A DNA stretch of 64,000 nt from Moringa oleifera (Eukaryota; Streptophyta; Magnoliopsida; Brassicales; Moringaceae): assembly GCA_021397835.1 (NCBI GenBank), contig JAJFZO010000407.1, positions 6,076,001 through 6,140,000 of the forward strand, in the 5' to 3' direction. Made by a program: the position numbers and the translations under genes. The notes below the pieces were generated by a model that saw nothing but the letters and a program-made list of their open reading frames with translations, made no database searches and was not told the DNA's origin. Shown one piece after another: positions 36,601 through 52,060 of the stretch (positions are counted from its first letter, which is position 1; every line of letters starts with the position of its first letter).

Positions 36601-37623
36601 AGGATATATCACTTGCTTAAACCTGGTTGGATATATGAAGATAGAAGATCTTTTAAGTTAAGAGAATAGAGTTATTCTTTCCTGTGATCAGACTACTGCG
36701 ATATGCAGGTAGGAATACCAGTTTTTATGATAGAATAGGCAAATTGATGTCAAATGATTGTGAGGTTTGTGAAGTACAAATAATGGAAGGGAAATCAGTT
36801 GGAATGTTTGGGACAAGCTTATTCAAGTCCCTATTCTGTGGCAAACGTCTGTAAAATGATGATTGTGGTAAGCTGAAGTTGTTTCATGTTTCTAGTTGGG
36901 GACATAAGCTTGGGGTTCAATTCTTTGAATGCTTCAAACTTGGAGAACCACAATATATATATGTATGTATGTATGTATATATCAAATTTTGGGAAAATAT
37001 GTGGCTGTTATCCTCTTACAATTTACTCCAAAATATGGAGTAGTGTCAGGCTTTTTCGTGCCTAGTTGGTAGAGATCGCTAATAGAAAAATAAATTTGGT
37101 GCATAACCGCCTATACTATGTAGAATTTTGCCTGATGTGATTATATAGGTGGAATGACTTTCAAAATACAAAGCTGCCTGGCAATCTATCCCATTTTTTG
37201 TGTTCTGACTCACATCCTTCATGTTATCTTATTTTATTTGATTTGTGAGCTGCAGTGCTCGCAGCAGTGCTTCTCTGGAAAAATTTGGAGGCCTACTCAT
37301 TGGTAGTGATCCCATCCATGTTAATTTACTCTCTCTCAAGGGTTGCTGATTTTTTGTTTCTAACTATGAAATGGTATGTGCATGCAGACAAAGAAGCTGA
37401 TTCCAACTGGGTTTTATGCTGCCATTAGGTACGTTACTCATTCTTTCTAGATTTACCTGGACCTAATGTTTCTGGCCTGACATCTATAAACCTGAATGTC
37501 TTTCTCTTTCTTTTAATCATTTGTTACAGTGCTGCAATGCTATGCTTCTACTCGTATGTGGTGATTTCCGGAGGAAACCCACCACCAAAGAAGTTGAAGT
37601 CATCTGTCAGTGTCCCATCCTGA
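33673..37623 (+). CDS. FAX1: FAX1-type plastid fatty-acid export protein (TMEM14 family), complete
   Basis: Inner-envelope plastid protein that helps fatty acids leave the chloroplast. Six exons (33673-33774, 34937-35183, 35888-36055, 37256-37302, 37388-37428, 37530-37623) keep phase and give 232 residues. Residues 1-34 are Ser/Arg/Lys-rich, like a transit peptide; an acidic linker follows. The TMEM14 domain begins KIHDFCFGIPYGGLVLSGG and has four hydrophobic segments: GGLVLSGGLLGFIF, VLFGGGLLALSTF, MLAAVLLWKNLEAYSL and AAISAAMLCFYSYVV. It ends GGNPPPKKLKSSVSVPS. The intron 2 donor is GC (TATG|GCAAGT). Intron 2 holds a LINE 3' fragment and intron 3 a T/G-rich tract near 36160-36190. An upstream in-frame ATG exists at 33643. 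FAX1 versus another FAX member rests on length and C-terminal motif. Confidence 0.87.
35395..35650 (+). mobile_element. LINE 3' fragment in FAX1 intron 2
   Basis: A short open stretch ends NEEDCVEFIEILTSR, matching the minus-strand element tail at 24.55 kb (NEEDHVEFIDVHTSR). It is followed by a tail with tacacttgtttatgggagg and 'ttggtgctat'. No poly(A) is clear. A (GT)n run follows near 35667-35687. Confidence 0.72.
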
Positions 37624-40600
37624 CGAAATTCGTGAAGCTTAGATTACAAAATGAAGGTTTGCATATTTTTGTGGTTGTATGTTGCAATGCAGCTTTTTTC
37701 AGAGGTCAGTAGATCTGAGAGCATTGAATTTCAAAACAAACTGAAGGCTAGCTATGAGTTTGAGATTATGTGTTTCATGTTTTGTAAAAAAGAAAACAGT
37801 TATAGATGAGAAGAGAGATGCAAAATACTTTTCAGCAATAACACCAAAGTTGGTACATTGGTGGTTTTCTGGTCAATTTCTGTTCTAATCATTCTCTACT
37901 AATTGTCAATTCTGGAGTAGAACCTTAAACCAAATTGTAAAAGAAGAAGAAGCTCAAATATATTAACATATAGCCCATGATTTTCATGCTCTAATGTTCT
38001 TCTATGATACAGTCATTGCCCAAGGCAGTAAGGCTGATTACTGCATTGAAACTAGTCAGATAGGTAATGGATTGAATACCATTTCAGTTGGGTGGAGATT
38101 TATGAGGCTTCTGTTGATACGTGACATTCTAGTGGCTTATTTTGCTTAGCTTGATTGTAGGTTATAAACAGATGATTTGTTGTGTAGTCCTGCAGTGTAA
38201 TATCCTTCTGCGAACATCAGTCGGTGAATGGTGAAGACATACTGGAAAATTAGATCTACTATTAGCCTTGATAATTTCTGCTGAGTTTGGATCTTTATTT
38301 CTCTGTGAAACTGTTCTCCGTTGTGATCTCAAGTACGGCTGCTTTTTAAAGGTGGTATTATGAAGTTGGTGAGGATGAAGGGAAATTAATATAAGAGCAT
38401 ATACTTGTGACAAACAGTGGGTTAAAAGGAATATAGATGATTTATCAGGCGAAACTAAGTGTACCTCAATGTTTACTTCCAATTGGGCAGTGCAGTGGAA
38501 CAATGCACAATAAGCAGCATTTTCGTCTTTCTTTTTGAATTATCCGTACAGACGAAGTAAATGTTTAGGTTTCACCAATATCCTAGGCCACAATGAGTGA
38601 TGCAATGTGACATTTAATGCAGCTTCCAGTTCTGAAGTTGTGAAAAGGAAAAAAAAGAAATCATCTCTTATTGATATGTGGCACATGTGTGCGATTGTCT
38701 ATGGACTTTGAGAATTTTAGAATTGATTAGTCCCCAAAATTGTAACGCCAAATGGATAAATTGACGATTGAGCTGAGAGAGTGAAGAGTAACCTGGCAAT
38801 TTCATGATTGGGTTAAAAGAACTGGTGAAGAGTAAGGCTTGAGGGTGTGGAGCACTGGTTGTAGCATCCTAGATGAGCAGATGAACAAGCCTTAAGTATC
38901 AGCAAAGGAACCTATTTGGACCTAGAAGAGTTGAAGTTACTTATGTTTTGCTTATGTTTGATGATTGGTTTAACCAAGAGTTGCTATCGGTTCCTTTCTC
39001 TTGGATCCCTATCTCCTCTCATACCTACATATATCTTTGCACCTTTTAACTGTTTGGCTAGAAGCTTCTTATCGAACAATGCCTGTAATTGGCCCTCAGC
39101 TTTCTACATCTTTGGGTAAGTGATCATCTTGTGGGGTGAACTCAGCAGGCAAATATAAACCAGGGCTCTAAATTGAAAGTCCTAAGAAAACTACTGAAAA
39201 ATATAGGGTTTTAGTTATCTATCATGTAAATAAAGAAAAGATAGATTTATTAGTGATAATGGAGAACAGCGAAGAAAACCTGAGAAAAAGTTGGTTAGAC
39301 TTTCTTGAGATGGGTAAAATTTAAAGACAGTGATCCACCATGCAATACATAAGCCATCTCTTCCAAATGGCAATAGCTGGAGAGAAGGGCCTAGTTTTCC
39401 ATGATGTAAACTAATAGATTTGAAGCCAAGTGTGCCATTTTGTTAGGATTTCTTACGGTCACTGCCTCAAAGTGCATGGGCCAGAGGCATTCCAGTAAAC
39501 TCAGCTTTTGAAAAGTCTTTCTCACCTTTTAGCAAGTCCTTTCAGTATCCTCTTGTCTCAAAAGTCACAGAGAATGCAGCAGAGAGTTGGTGTTAGTTTC
39601 TTTCAAGCCCTGTGTGGTTGCAGCCTGATTAGATCTCCATAATCAATATACTCTGTCATGTTCTCCACAAGTGGCCATATATTTTGTGTCTATACCTTAA
39701 TCTTCATAACAATGACTTGTCATAGCTCACTTAAGATTAATGTTAGGGAGGTGGAAGATCTTGATTAATTGTTACTACATTTGAAGAAGCTATAACAATA
39801 CCCATCAACTTTTGTTCATTGAACTTAACCTTGCCCAGAAAGCGACTTCACTTCTGTGCTAAAGTCAGGTTGTCATCTTCAGCGCTGGAACAAAGATCAC
39901 TTGCACAAACTATTGCAAGGCACAATCGGTGACTCTTGTTGTTTGCTTTGACTTCAGTCCTCAAGTTTTGATTAGAACTCTATGATTGCTTTGAAACTAG
40001 CTTTCTTAGGGGTTCCCTTCCACAGAAACTGTCTAACAGTGGTGCTTTCATTTTTCTTATTTGTTTGAACACTCATTGCGCATTCATATTGGTAGTAAAT
40101 ACTTTCTTTCATTTACATCTTTAAAAGTTTCTCAAAAACATGTGGATTTAAAGTTATAAGAACAAGATGCTTCATGTAGAGTGGCAATGGAAAAGTTCTT
40201 GCATGCATTTTCCTAAAATTGCAGGCCTATTACCAATGCTGGAACTAGTTTTCCCAGACTGGGTAGCTTCAAAATTGATGCTTTAAGATGAATGAGATCA
40301 TTCATGGCCGATCTCCACTATCAAAATAATCTTGGGGCCATTGAGTGGCAAAGAAAGCTTATTACTTGACACATAATGCTTACATGACCAGTGAGGTGAG
40401 GTCAGAGAAAACATGAAATAGGTAAGACATCTTTTTTGGAGAATGATATCACTGATGGCTTACTTGGGCTTACTTAACAGGCTCCATTAGCCGTTGCATG
40501 CTTGTCTCTTATGAAGCAAATGCAGTATCTTTCTGTCAAGAGTTATTTAGTTACAAGTGCAAAATTTTGCTTATTTGGTTGATCTCTGAGGATCCAGGGA

Positions 40601-43600
40601 AGTTTAAACCTTCTGGACTTTAATCTTCCCACATACCTAATGAAAAATCAATGTCTACCACAAAATAGTTCTGATTTTCAAGTGCTTTAAAGATCCAAAC
40701 TTTGGGCAATTTGGTTACACCAAACCACTCTTAGATAAAGGCGGCAGCAGCACATGGATTCCTAATGCAGCCAATGTGATGAGACAATGACTGTGACAGG
40801 AAGCAGAACAGTTTTGAGACTCAGAGAGGGACATCGTCCTTCTTCATACTTGTTATGCTTATTACATGGTAACTTGAAAGGCCTGTACATGACTATATTC
40901 CCATGAATAAGAAAAGAGAGCCAACAAGATTGCTTTGCAGCTTTGGGCCATCATTTCATGTCATGTTGCTGCAAGCAGTGCCTCTGAAAGAGGAGGATCT
41001 ATCTCTAGTGGCTCACTTGAAGATGCTCTTTGTTGGAAGTTAAAAGCAGACTAAAGGTGGTTGAAGGGTAGGGTGCCCCCCTCCCTACTCTCTCTCCTTC
41101 CCAACAATACACTTTAAAAAGGGGAGGTGGCCTTAGAGTACTTGGTTTTAGGGACAGAGTGTTACCCAGAATTGTAGTGCTGCATGTTCTTATTTTCAAG
41201 AGCACTTATATCTAGACAAGACCAGTTCTCTACCTTTCTTTCATTTCATTCTATTTGCTATCATATCACTTCTTTTTCATTGGATTTTCACCTTTTCACT
41301 TCCCTTTATAAATATCTATTTCTGCTATTTATTTCTTATCTTAGATGTAATTGCAAATCTTGGTGGGTTTAGAATTGAAGGAAGTAAAGGAAAGGTGACA
41401 CACCAAGCTATCTTCTAGCTTATAAATAGTATGGCTGCTGCCTATGCTATGTGGATGAAAGTGTACTTGCTTTTCATCTTCTTTGTTCATAGTAACTGTT
41501 ATCAGAACAATTTGGTGCCAACCAGACTTTTAAAAGAAAATTAAAATTATGATAAAAAGTTTACCAAACTTGCAGCCGTTCTTTTCAAGAAAAGAAAACC
41601 TTTTCAAGTGATCAAAATTAGAATTAGAAGATGGGCACTACGCCTTATAGATTCAACGAACTTGGTCATGTGTGTATCATGGATTTCATTATCATCATGA
41701 TGACCAAATAAACATATATCAGCATTTTCCACTATCTTCTTATTCCTTCCCTCAATACAAAAGTTAAGCAACCTTAGCAAAAATCTACTATATATCACAC
41801 AAAAAGATGCCCAATACATGATGTCTACGTAGATACATATATATGTAAATCTTATAGGGCACATTGCCAATGAGTCGCCAAATTAATCTAAATGCTACAG
41901 TTTTAATGAAATAATTCTGATTTGGTTAGATCACTAGTTAGGTTTTCTCAAAATGGGTGACAAGATTTTAACTCAGGCGCCCAAAGATCATGCTTCAAAT
42001 CTGTCACTTTGTTGCTTTTATTTCTTCTACACCTATCCATCAATTTGATTTTGATCCCAACCACTTGATGTGCTTAACTTGTGTTGTCACTGTCCTAAAT
42101 ACCCCCATTAATTTGAGGGACGTCTCAGAGACACCACCCCATACCTTTCAATCCACATCCATATATTTCTACATATGTATTGTCTCCAAGATAAAATTGA
42201 TTGACAAGTGCTTATTGATCCATTCATATCATGATCAAGATGATCATAATAATACAACCCATCTTTTTCTAGCTACAAATTCTAGTGTAAATCAAGTATG
42301 ACATATGAGTTATGTAAATTATACATATTCGCCAATAAGGTCTTTTGCTTCATTATAGCGAGGTTTAATTAACAATTGGTTAGCTACTCTATTTCCTGCT
42401 TTCTCAATGGCTCAAGACTAATATGGCTTTAAGGGTTTCTGTCTTGATTCAACAGAAAGAGTGAAACATTGAACTGTAAGGAGAAAAGGGTTATGGCCAA
42501 AATGATTGTCGTAGACAAACACAAAGCATGATAAGAGTGGAATTAGTGTAAGCAGCTGAGGGAACATGATAAGAGTATGAAAATTTAATCTCTACCACTA
42601 AACCTTAGCTCAAGCCAGCATGAGTTGTGTGATGAGATAATGCATGGCATTTCATCATTGACTTCACCTCACCATGTACTCATCATGCCTCGATATTTGA
42701 GGACACATGTCTTTTACTTGTAATAAATCAGTAAAAAGCTAGCTCCAAGACATGCTCTCTACGATAGCTTTTTTTTTCTCCATATCGCAAATCAGTTTTA
42801 TATTCTTGTGGGGTACTCATTTCATGAAGACTCTTCCTCCTCCTCCTCCTTTTTGTGTTTTCAAGTTCTTTCTTGAAAACAGATTCCAGAAACTGCCATG
42901 GACGTTCTTGCTTCCTTTTTCTATATTACGAACCGAAAACATGATCACGTAACCTGTTTCGGGTTATCTCATTATCACAACAATTAAGCTAGAGACCTGA
43001 CTATGCAATGCAGTGGATACATATCCTTATCGTTTCAAATTATTATTATATGAGTGGGTGTATAATTAAAACATCACAAAGAGGGAGAAAAAGGAAGTTG
43101 GCTTCATAGTCTGTGGGACAAAGTGATTACCCATCTGTCGTCTTCTAATTTGCTTTATTTCCAACTATAAACACTGATAAAAGGTGCTTGGATATGTTAT
43201 CTGATTAGGCTACCATATGTTTGTTATATTATTCTTTGTGGCATTATGCTTGGTTAACTTGGTCTGTCACTCTTTTGTATTCTAAACATTTGGTCTCCTC
43301 CAAGAGGGCATGAGCTCTTTTGATTTTGATTTGTTTAGTTCTTGTGATTATTTATGTATGAAGATTACGAGAAGTTCTTCGGACCAAATTATAGGGTCTT
43401 GGAAATAGATTAACCCTTTTCTCCCTAATTGGTGAGCAAGAACATGTACACGAATGATCGCTTTGACTTAATGATATTTTCCCTCTAAATTAACGGCAAC
43501 CAAAAGCAATAATGTGACTCATGATCAGGAGATTGCATTGGAGACGAGAAAGAATATGAAAGAATCACACTTTTAATGAAGAAAAAGATCTCTTGCTATC

Positions 43601-44076
43601 CACTTTTCCAATAAGAAAGAACACAAATTCCTGGTATAACTTGGAATAATTTTCCTTCCAATTCGACTTTGAGAAGAGGTGGAAATCTTTAAAGTCTTTG
43701 AGCCATGATTCTTGTATAGGTTCCCACTTTCATTTTATAATTATAGATCCTTTGTGGGCTGCAACAAATCAATGTAACATTTACTAATTATACGATAGTT
43801 TTTGCTTGGATCAAGTTATATATATATATATATATATATTTATATGTGGCTTGTAGATTTTCTTGCATTTTATACGCTTCTGTTATCCAAGAATTAATGT
43901 GAAACATGATGTTAGAAGAGATTTAACAAGATAATGCAGCTAGGCAATTTGAATCATGATTCATATATAAAGCTTTTGGAGAGCAAAAAAGTCAAATATA
44001 TCTATAATCAACCCTATGTCCATGTACTCGGACGACCATATATAGGGCTTGAGTACTCTTGCAGAGAGTAAAATAT
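37624..44076. other. 6.4 kb intergenic region FAX1-CKX; no supported gene
   Basis: Only short, unconvincing open frames on both strands. Parts (about 39.3-43.6 kb) are diverged repeats of 48.6-52.1 kb. A (TA)n microsatellite lies near 43818-43839 and a tetranucleotide GTAT run near 36958-36980, just inside the neighbouring intron. Confidence 0.55.
39320..43640. repeat. Old diverged duplicate of 48.59-52.06 kb (first member)
   Basis: Matching landmarks in the same order: 'gttggtgttagtt...tttcaagc' with a following 'cctgattagat..ccat' (39.58 kb and 48.83 kb), 'cattgcatgcttgt' (about 40.5 and 49.82 kb), 'gacaaa..ataagagtgga' with 'gggaacatgata' (42.52 and 50.84 kb), and 'ttggtctcct' (43.29 and 51.87 kb). 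Divergence is much greater than between the main copies, so this duplication is older. Confidence 0.6.
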
Positions 44077-45420
44077 TTGTCAATGACTCCAATAATTGGG
44101 ACAAGGAAGTTATCAAGACAAATAAAAATGCCAAAAAGCTGAAGCAGTACCCAACAATGGAATGAAAATATTTTTGACTTTCTTCAATGTTATCCAAGCG
44201 TACAAGAGTTGCTGAATTCAAGTGAGTGCTTATTAAGCTGTCCATGGCAAAAGTAAATGGCCTGAGTAATTAATTTGTTGGGCACAAAGGGTGGATGTGG
44301 TGCACAAAAGATATATATAAAAAATATAAAATGAGAGAATCATACAAGAGATGTCCCATTGCCGGGATCTAAGACTCCAAAGGCAATGCAGCAAGTTGAT
44401 AGGTTTACCACCTTTTTCAGTGTCTCCCTTATTCAAACCGTCATCCTCATGTCCACTTCTCCTTTCTATTGCTTTCTTGCCTTTAATTCATTCCTTACTC
44501 TCTCACCCAAGTACCTAAGGCCCCTACATCTCCATTGCTAATCAAAAACCACAAATCAAGCAAGACCCACAACCACAAATGCTCTTAAGAGCCACAGGCA
44601 TATAACTAAGCCTTGTTTCCACCCCACTGTCACAAGCTCAAGACAACCTCTGAACGAATAAAATGGGTTGAAATTTTCCATATATATAGGTCACTACTAA
44701 TTAAACTTCCACTATATTATTGTTTATGAGGTTAGAATTTTGACAAGGGTAGGCTAGAATATATAAGATGATCTCTAATCAACCCACTTGCCAGGAAAAG
44801 AAAGACATAAAACAGAGAGGTAGGGTATTTGTGCTGTAGACCATCACCTAATGATAGAAACATAGGTTATATATATATATACGTCATTAATGCTACGCAG
44901 AAACATAGGTTATATATATATATATATATATATGTCATTAATGCTAGGCAGAAGGTGTTGCTGAGTCTGCCCCAAGCACAGCCTCATGAAGTTCACGTGC
45001 CCAAGGACCCACGAATGACTGCCTTCACACTTAGCTCTCACAGCGTGACACCAAGTAGGGGCCAACCACCCGAGCTAGCTCAAACATCCTATTTTCTCTG
45101 ACCTAATAACAACAACGCATGCAGAAAAATTGAATGAAGTACAAGAGAAAGGAGACATGAAAATAATCAGTATCCATGAAAGCAAGTTAATGCTCGGAAT
45201 AATCCTTTGTGACAGGTAATTTTCTACATGTAGTAGTAACATCTCTAACAATAAGGTCAGTAAGAGAAAAGAGAGAGGCTATGTGGTTGTAAGTATAAGT
45301 AACAGTGGGGAAAGTACCAAAAGATATGTGAAATCTACACTTCTATATATTGTGCCTTTCATCTCATCAACTTTGGAGACCAAAAAAAGACGAGCCGAAA
45401 AGAGAATCTTCAACTGATAG

Positions 45421-45430
45421 CTATATATAA
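45421..45430 (+). promoter_or_regulatory. Probable TATA box of the intact CKX gene
   Basis: ctatatataa lies 200-209 bp upstream of the start codon; a CT-rich leader lies between. The same element exists in copy 1 near 18496. Two (AT)n runs occur upstream (44868-44881 and 44912-44933), one longer than in copy 1. Confidence 0.5.
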
Positions 45431-45629
45431 TGGACTCTCCCAACTAAAATATGTGATATTGTCTGTCAGCACCACTCAATAGCTAGCCTAGCTTGGCCTT
45501 TAAATTCTTTTCTCAGCCTTTCATTTGCTAGGTCTCTCTTCTACGCCTCTGTTTCTGTCTAACCCTCACGAAGAACTCTCAGAATCTATCCCACTCTTTC
45601 CTTTTCTCTCGCTCTTTGTTCTGTAATTA

Positions 45630-47829
<2,200 letters not shown>

Positions 47830-48589
47830 TCTCCCATATAAGCCACGTATTTCACAGAGGACCATTAAGCCATATCCAGCCATTATGCCTAAAAGTGTAG
47901 ATTATTTATGCATAATAAATATTTATACATTCTTAGGTCTGCCTAACAAGCAGCAAAATGAGCAAACAGTAACAAGTTATTCTGACTTCTGTTCATAAGA
48001 TAGCACATAATATGAAGTTAGAATTTTGCATTGAAGAACTTGTAAATTGGCCTCACAGAGGATGCTTTATAGGCATATAAGCAAATGGCTGTTAACTTTT
48101 ATATTCTCTGTTATTTTCATACTCAACAGCTGATATCTATCCATCATGACAATATGCTTACCAGAATATCAAATTGCTTATGAAGTTTGAAGCTTTGGAT
48201 ACTGTACAGGCAAGCCCTTTTAACGGAAATAGACAAGTAGTGCACATCTATCTGACAATAATTATTATAAAAAAAGAAATGCAGATAGAGAGATCTCTGT
48301 TATCCAGCATCTAATTAGTGAAGAAAAAAGAAAGAAAAAAAGAAAAGGTAAGATCTCATTGTAGTGCAGATGATAGGAAGATGGAGACCAATGGACAGAA
48401 AAAGTTTATCAGCTCAACTCAAAGGGAGTCTGGCAAAAGGCTTCCACTGAAAGTACAGGACAGAAACTGGTTGAATCTAACTTGTTATGAGCTGCTAGCA
48501 ACTTCCTGTCTGAAAAGATATTCTGGCTGAGGTGTAGCACTTTTGTGAAGTGGGTTTAGTACTACACAAGTTAAGTTCAAAGACACTTA

Positions 48590-51500
48590 AAAGGATCCAC
48601 CATCTAACAAGCCCTCCCACATGGCAGAAATGCAAGGGGAGGGCCTAGTGGTCAATATGCTCATATGAGTTGTGTTTCAAGCTAAGTGTGCCACATGTTA
48701 GGATTTTAGGTGTATCACTTACTGGAAAGTGAATGGTTTTGACTTGGATTTACAGGCACCCACTGAATGCAGTACTGTCTTCCAGGAAGTGCTTTCATGT
48801 TGTCCAAAAGTCATTGTAAACTCCAGTTGGTGTTAGTTACTTTCAAGCTGAATGCATTTGGATCCTGATTAGATTTCCATGATCAAAACTTTGCATCGTG
48901 TTCTCCTCAAGTGGGTGTACTTAATTATCTTGATGTCTTACATTGACCTTTCTTTCTGTTGATGAACCTTAATTTCTTTCCATGATCCTTGTGAACCTGC
49001 TTTGATTCTCAATTACAGGTATCAATCAGAAGGAAGTGGAGTGTTAATTACTACATCATTAGAGGCTAATGAACTGACTTTAACCTTACCTACAAGGTGA
49101 TATTCATTCTCTAGTTAAAGCGTGATGGAGTTGTCCTATTCAGCTCCAAAAATGAAAGATAAATCATTTATGTATTTTGTTTGGTTGATTATAGAGTACG
49201 CAAACTATTATTATGTGGCACATTAGGTGAACCTTGTTATCTGCTTCAATGTCACCAAATTCTAGAGCTTTTTATATTGCCTTTACAGTACTGTTGATTC
49301 AAAAGTCTACAACCCTTTTAGCCCTATGCACCCTTTTTTCCTCTTAATTGAAAGAGAGCTGGAAGAAGAAGACCAAAATGTTGATCCCTATTGGTGTATG
49401 TGTCCCAACAAAAAAAAAAAAAGAAATAAGAAAGGATCGATTTTATGTCATTAGGGTTTGAAATAGTCATTGTCTTGCCTTAATTATTAACCATGATGAT
49501 TCTTTACAGATGTAATGACATCTAAATATTTGTTGACCATGCCAGGCCTTGTAACTACTAAACCTGCAGGTTCAATAAGCTGGGGGCCTTCAGAAGAGAT
49601 TTCTTTTCAAAAGGAAAACTATTATTTAGGGAATTGGATTCCTATGTCGTCTATCAATAGAATCCTTGGGGCACAAATGCAAAGAGAGCTCAAAACTCAA
49701 AGGTTAGTCGACAATGCAGAATGTGACTGGTACTAAGGACAGCACGAACGTGATATATAGCTATAAGACATTGCTTTTGAAGCATGACCAATGATGGTTC
49801 ATGAGTTGATCCATCAGCCATTGCATGCTTGTTTCTTGTTTTCAGTCACCAATTATTTGGGTCTAAATTGGCCATAAGTGCAACTTACAGATTGATTCCT
49901 GAATACCCACTAAAGTTAAAAGCTCCTGGACTTTGGTTTTCAACATATGAGAAAGTGTCTGCCACAAATTTAGCTGTAATTTTCAAGCCCTTAAAAAGCA
50001 ACCTCCACACTGTTCTTTGGTCTACACCTAACCAGTTGATAAATGTAGGCAGCACGTTGATCTCTTAGTGCAATAGACGTGGCAAGACAGTGACTGTTTC
50101 AAAAGCCAATTACCTACTTATGTGAGAAAAGAGGGAAAGAGACAGAGAGAGAGAGAGCTTTTGAAGATGTTCTTGCGTACTCCATAAGACGTGTAACAGC
50201 TAGCAAGGCCAATCTGATAGAATGAGGTACACAAAGTTATTCGGTTTGAGTCTTTCTTACCTTGCACTTCGAAAAGTTTGGGACTCAAGAGGATCTTTCT
50301 TCATCTTCTTTTATGATAATGACCTCTATTTATATCGCCATTCAGATGAACATGCGCATGGAGAAAATGGTCCCAAACTTGATCATGTCCTAGATGTGTC
50401 ACATGACTCTTAGAAGTCAATTATTGCAGATTTGTTTCTTATGAATAACTATCAGATCTCTTGGTGGTACCCATTTGATTTTGGACCCTAACCATTTAAA
50501 GTGCTTTCACTTGTATGGTCATTTTGTGGTAAGCCTCCTCTTTGAAGTTGATGGAGAAACCAAGCACAATTGAAATGGTTGCAAATTGCCTTAAGAGATA
50601 TACCGCATTCAATCACTATCCACATCTTTTCTCCTTTCTCTTCATATAATAAGGTTTAAAGTATCATGTACTTTAGCAAAAGAAGAATTAAGATCATGTT
50701 GAAATAAGCAATAACTTCCTGCCAGCATCCTCGTAGCTCATCTTCATCTTGCTTTGGTATTTTGACCAAAGGAAGGATTAATCAAAGTGCAACCACAAAG
50801 AGTGACGGAAAAAGGGTTTTCACTGAAAAGATAGTTGCAGACAAAGCAGGATAAGAGTGGAACCTATAAGCAGCTGTTTATAAGGGGAACATGATAACAA
50901 TATCGCATTATTTCTAATGTACTAGTCCTAGGGTTTTACGGCCTTAAGGTCGCCCCTCCACCATATTTGCAGCATATAAGATTGCCAAGGACCATCTGTA
51001 GTAACTCTATTATATATGCATAAATGGCATGGTCTGATTGGACATTCCTTTCAGTTTGTAAGGACAGTAAAGGCTCCAAAACATGCATGCTCTTCCTTTT
51101 TGTTAGGCAACAATTATATAAGCAAAAGAGTTTCACTCTTATTACTCATGCATTAGCTTTAATTTTAATTGTAAAAGGTCAAAACACATAAGATAGCTTT
51201 TTCTGAATATTGATTACCTGCATAAACCCACCCACAATATATGTAAGAACATGGATGTCGCTCAGAATCAATTGCATGAATAGATCACAACTTAGCTAAT
51301 TACAAGACAATATGGCTACTTGATGACAAAGTCTTTGCTTGTGGGGGTTGTATGAGAGTCTGAGATTGAATTCCCACAAGAAACAAGGAAGAAGAGATCA
51401 CAACAGAGAAAAATAAGCCCATCTTGGCCAGTTAATTAAAGGCTGCTTGGGATCATATCTGATTTTGTTGGGTACTATAGCTTGTTCAGCTCTTGAAAGT

Positions 51501-52060
51501 CCTACCGACCAAGCGGCTTCTGCTTGTACCCATATTTCATCCTTTCATATAGTTTCTCTTTTGTTCTTCTCCTCTTTTCCATCTTTAACCGATATCTTTC
51601 CTCTCTCTCTCTTTCATAAATCCCTTGCCAATGCACTTCCCCTGTTAAAGGCCACAGCCAGTTGTGTCTTGGATAGTCACCATCATCTGCAGCCTCTGCT
51701 AGATCCTAGCTGTCATTAATGTATCACTGTGCTTGGCCTAAAGTTGGTCTTTCTTTTTATTTGTGGATGATGTTAAGGACTAGAAACTCAACATCCTTCC
51801 CCTCCAAAGTGCCATGTGTAACAGCGGGCTAAGACTTCATTGGCAAGTTGGTTCTTATATTCTAAAGGTTGGTCTCCTGCAAGTAAGCATGGTCAGTGTT
51901 GCTTTATCGCAATAATAATTGGGGGCAAAGGAAAGAAATGTATGCTTTATGATCACCAGATTAAACTAGAGAATCAAAGACAAGAAGATTAGCTGAGAAT
52001 TTTCCTGCTTTCGGGGAAGAAAAATATCTGATGATATCCACTTTAATTTTTAATAGAAGG
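48590..52060. repeat. Old diverged duplicate of 39.32-43.64 kb (second member)
   Basis: Second member of the pair described at 39320. It lies directly downstream of the intact CKX gene, so the first member may be the downstream flank of an older, lost CKX copy; that is inference only. Confidence 0.55.
51471..51712. other. 242-bp insertion present only in copy 2
   Basis: Copy 1 reads gattttgttggg directly into tgtcattaatg (near 21165-21185); copy 2 has about 240 bp between them, CT-rich in the middle. I found no clear target duplication or terminal repeats, so its origin is unknown. It includes part of an unremarkable 90-codon open frame. Confidence 0.7.
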
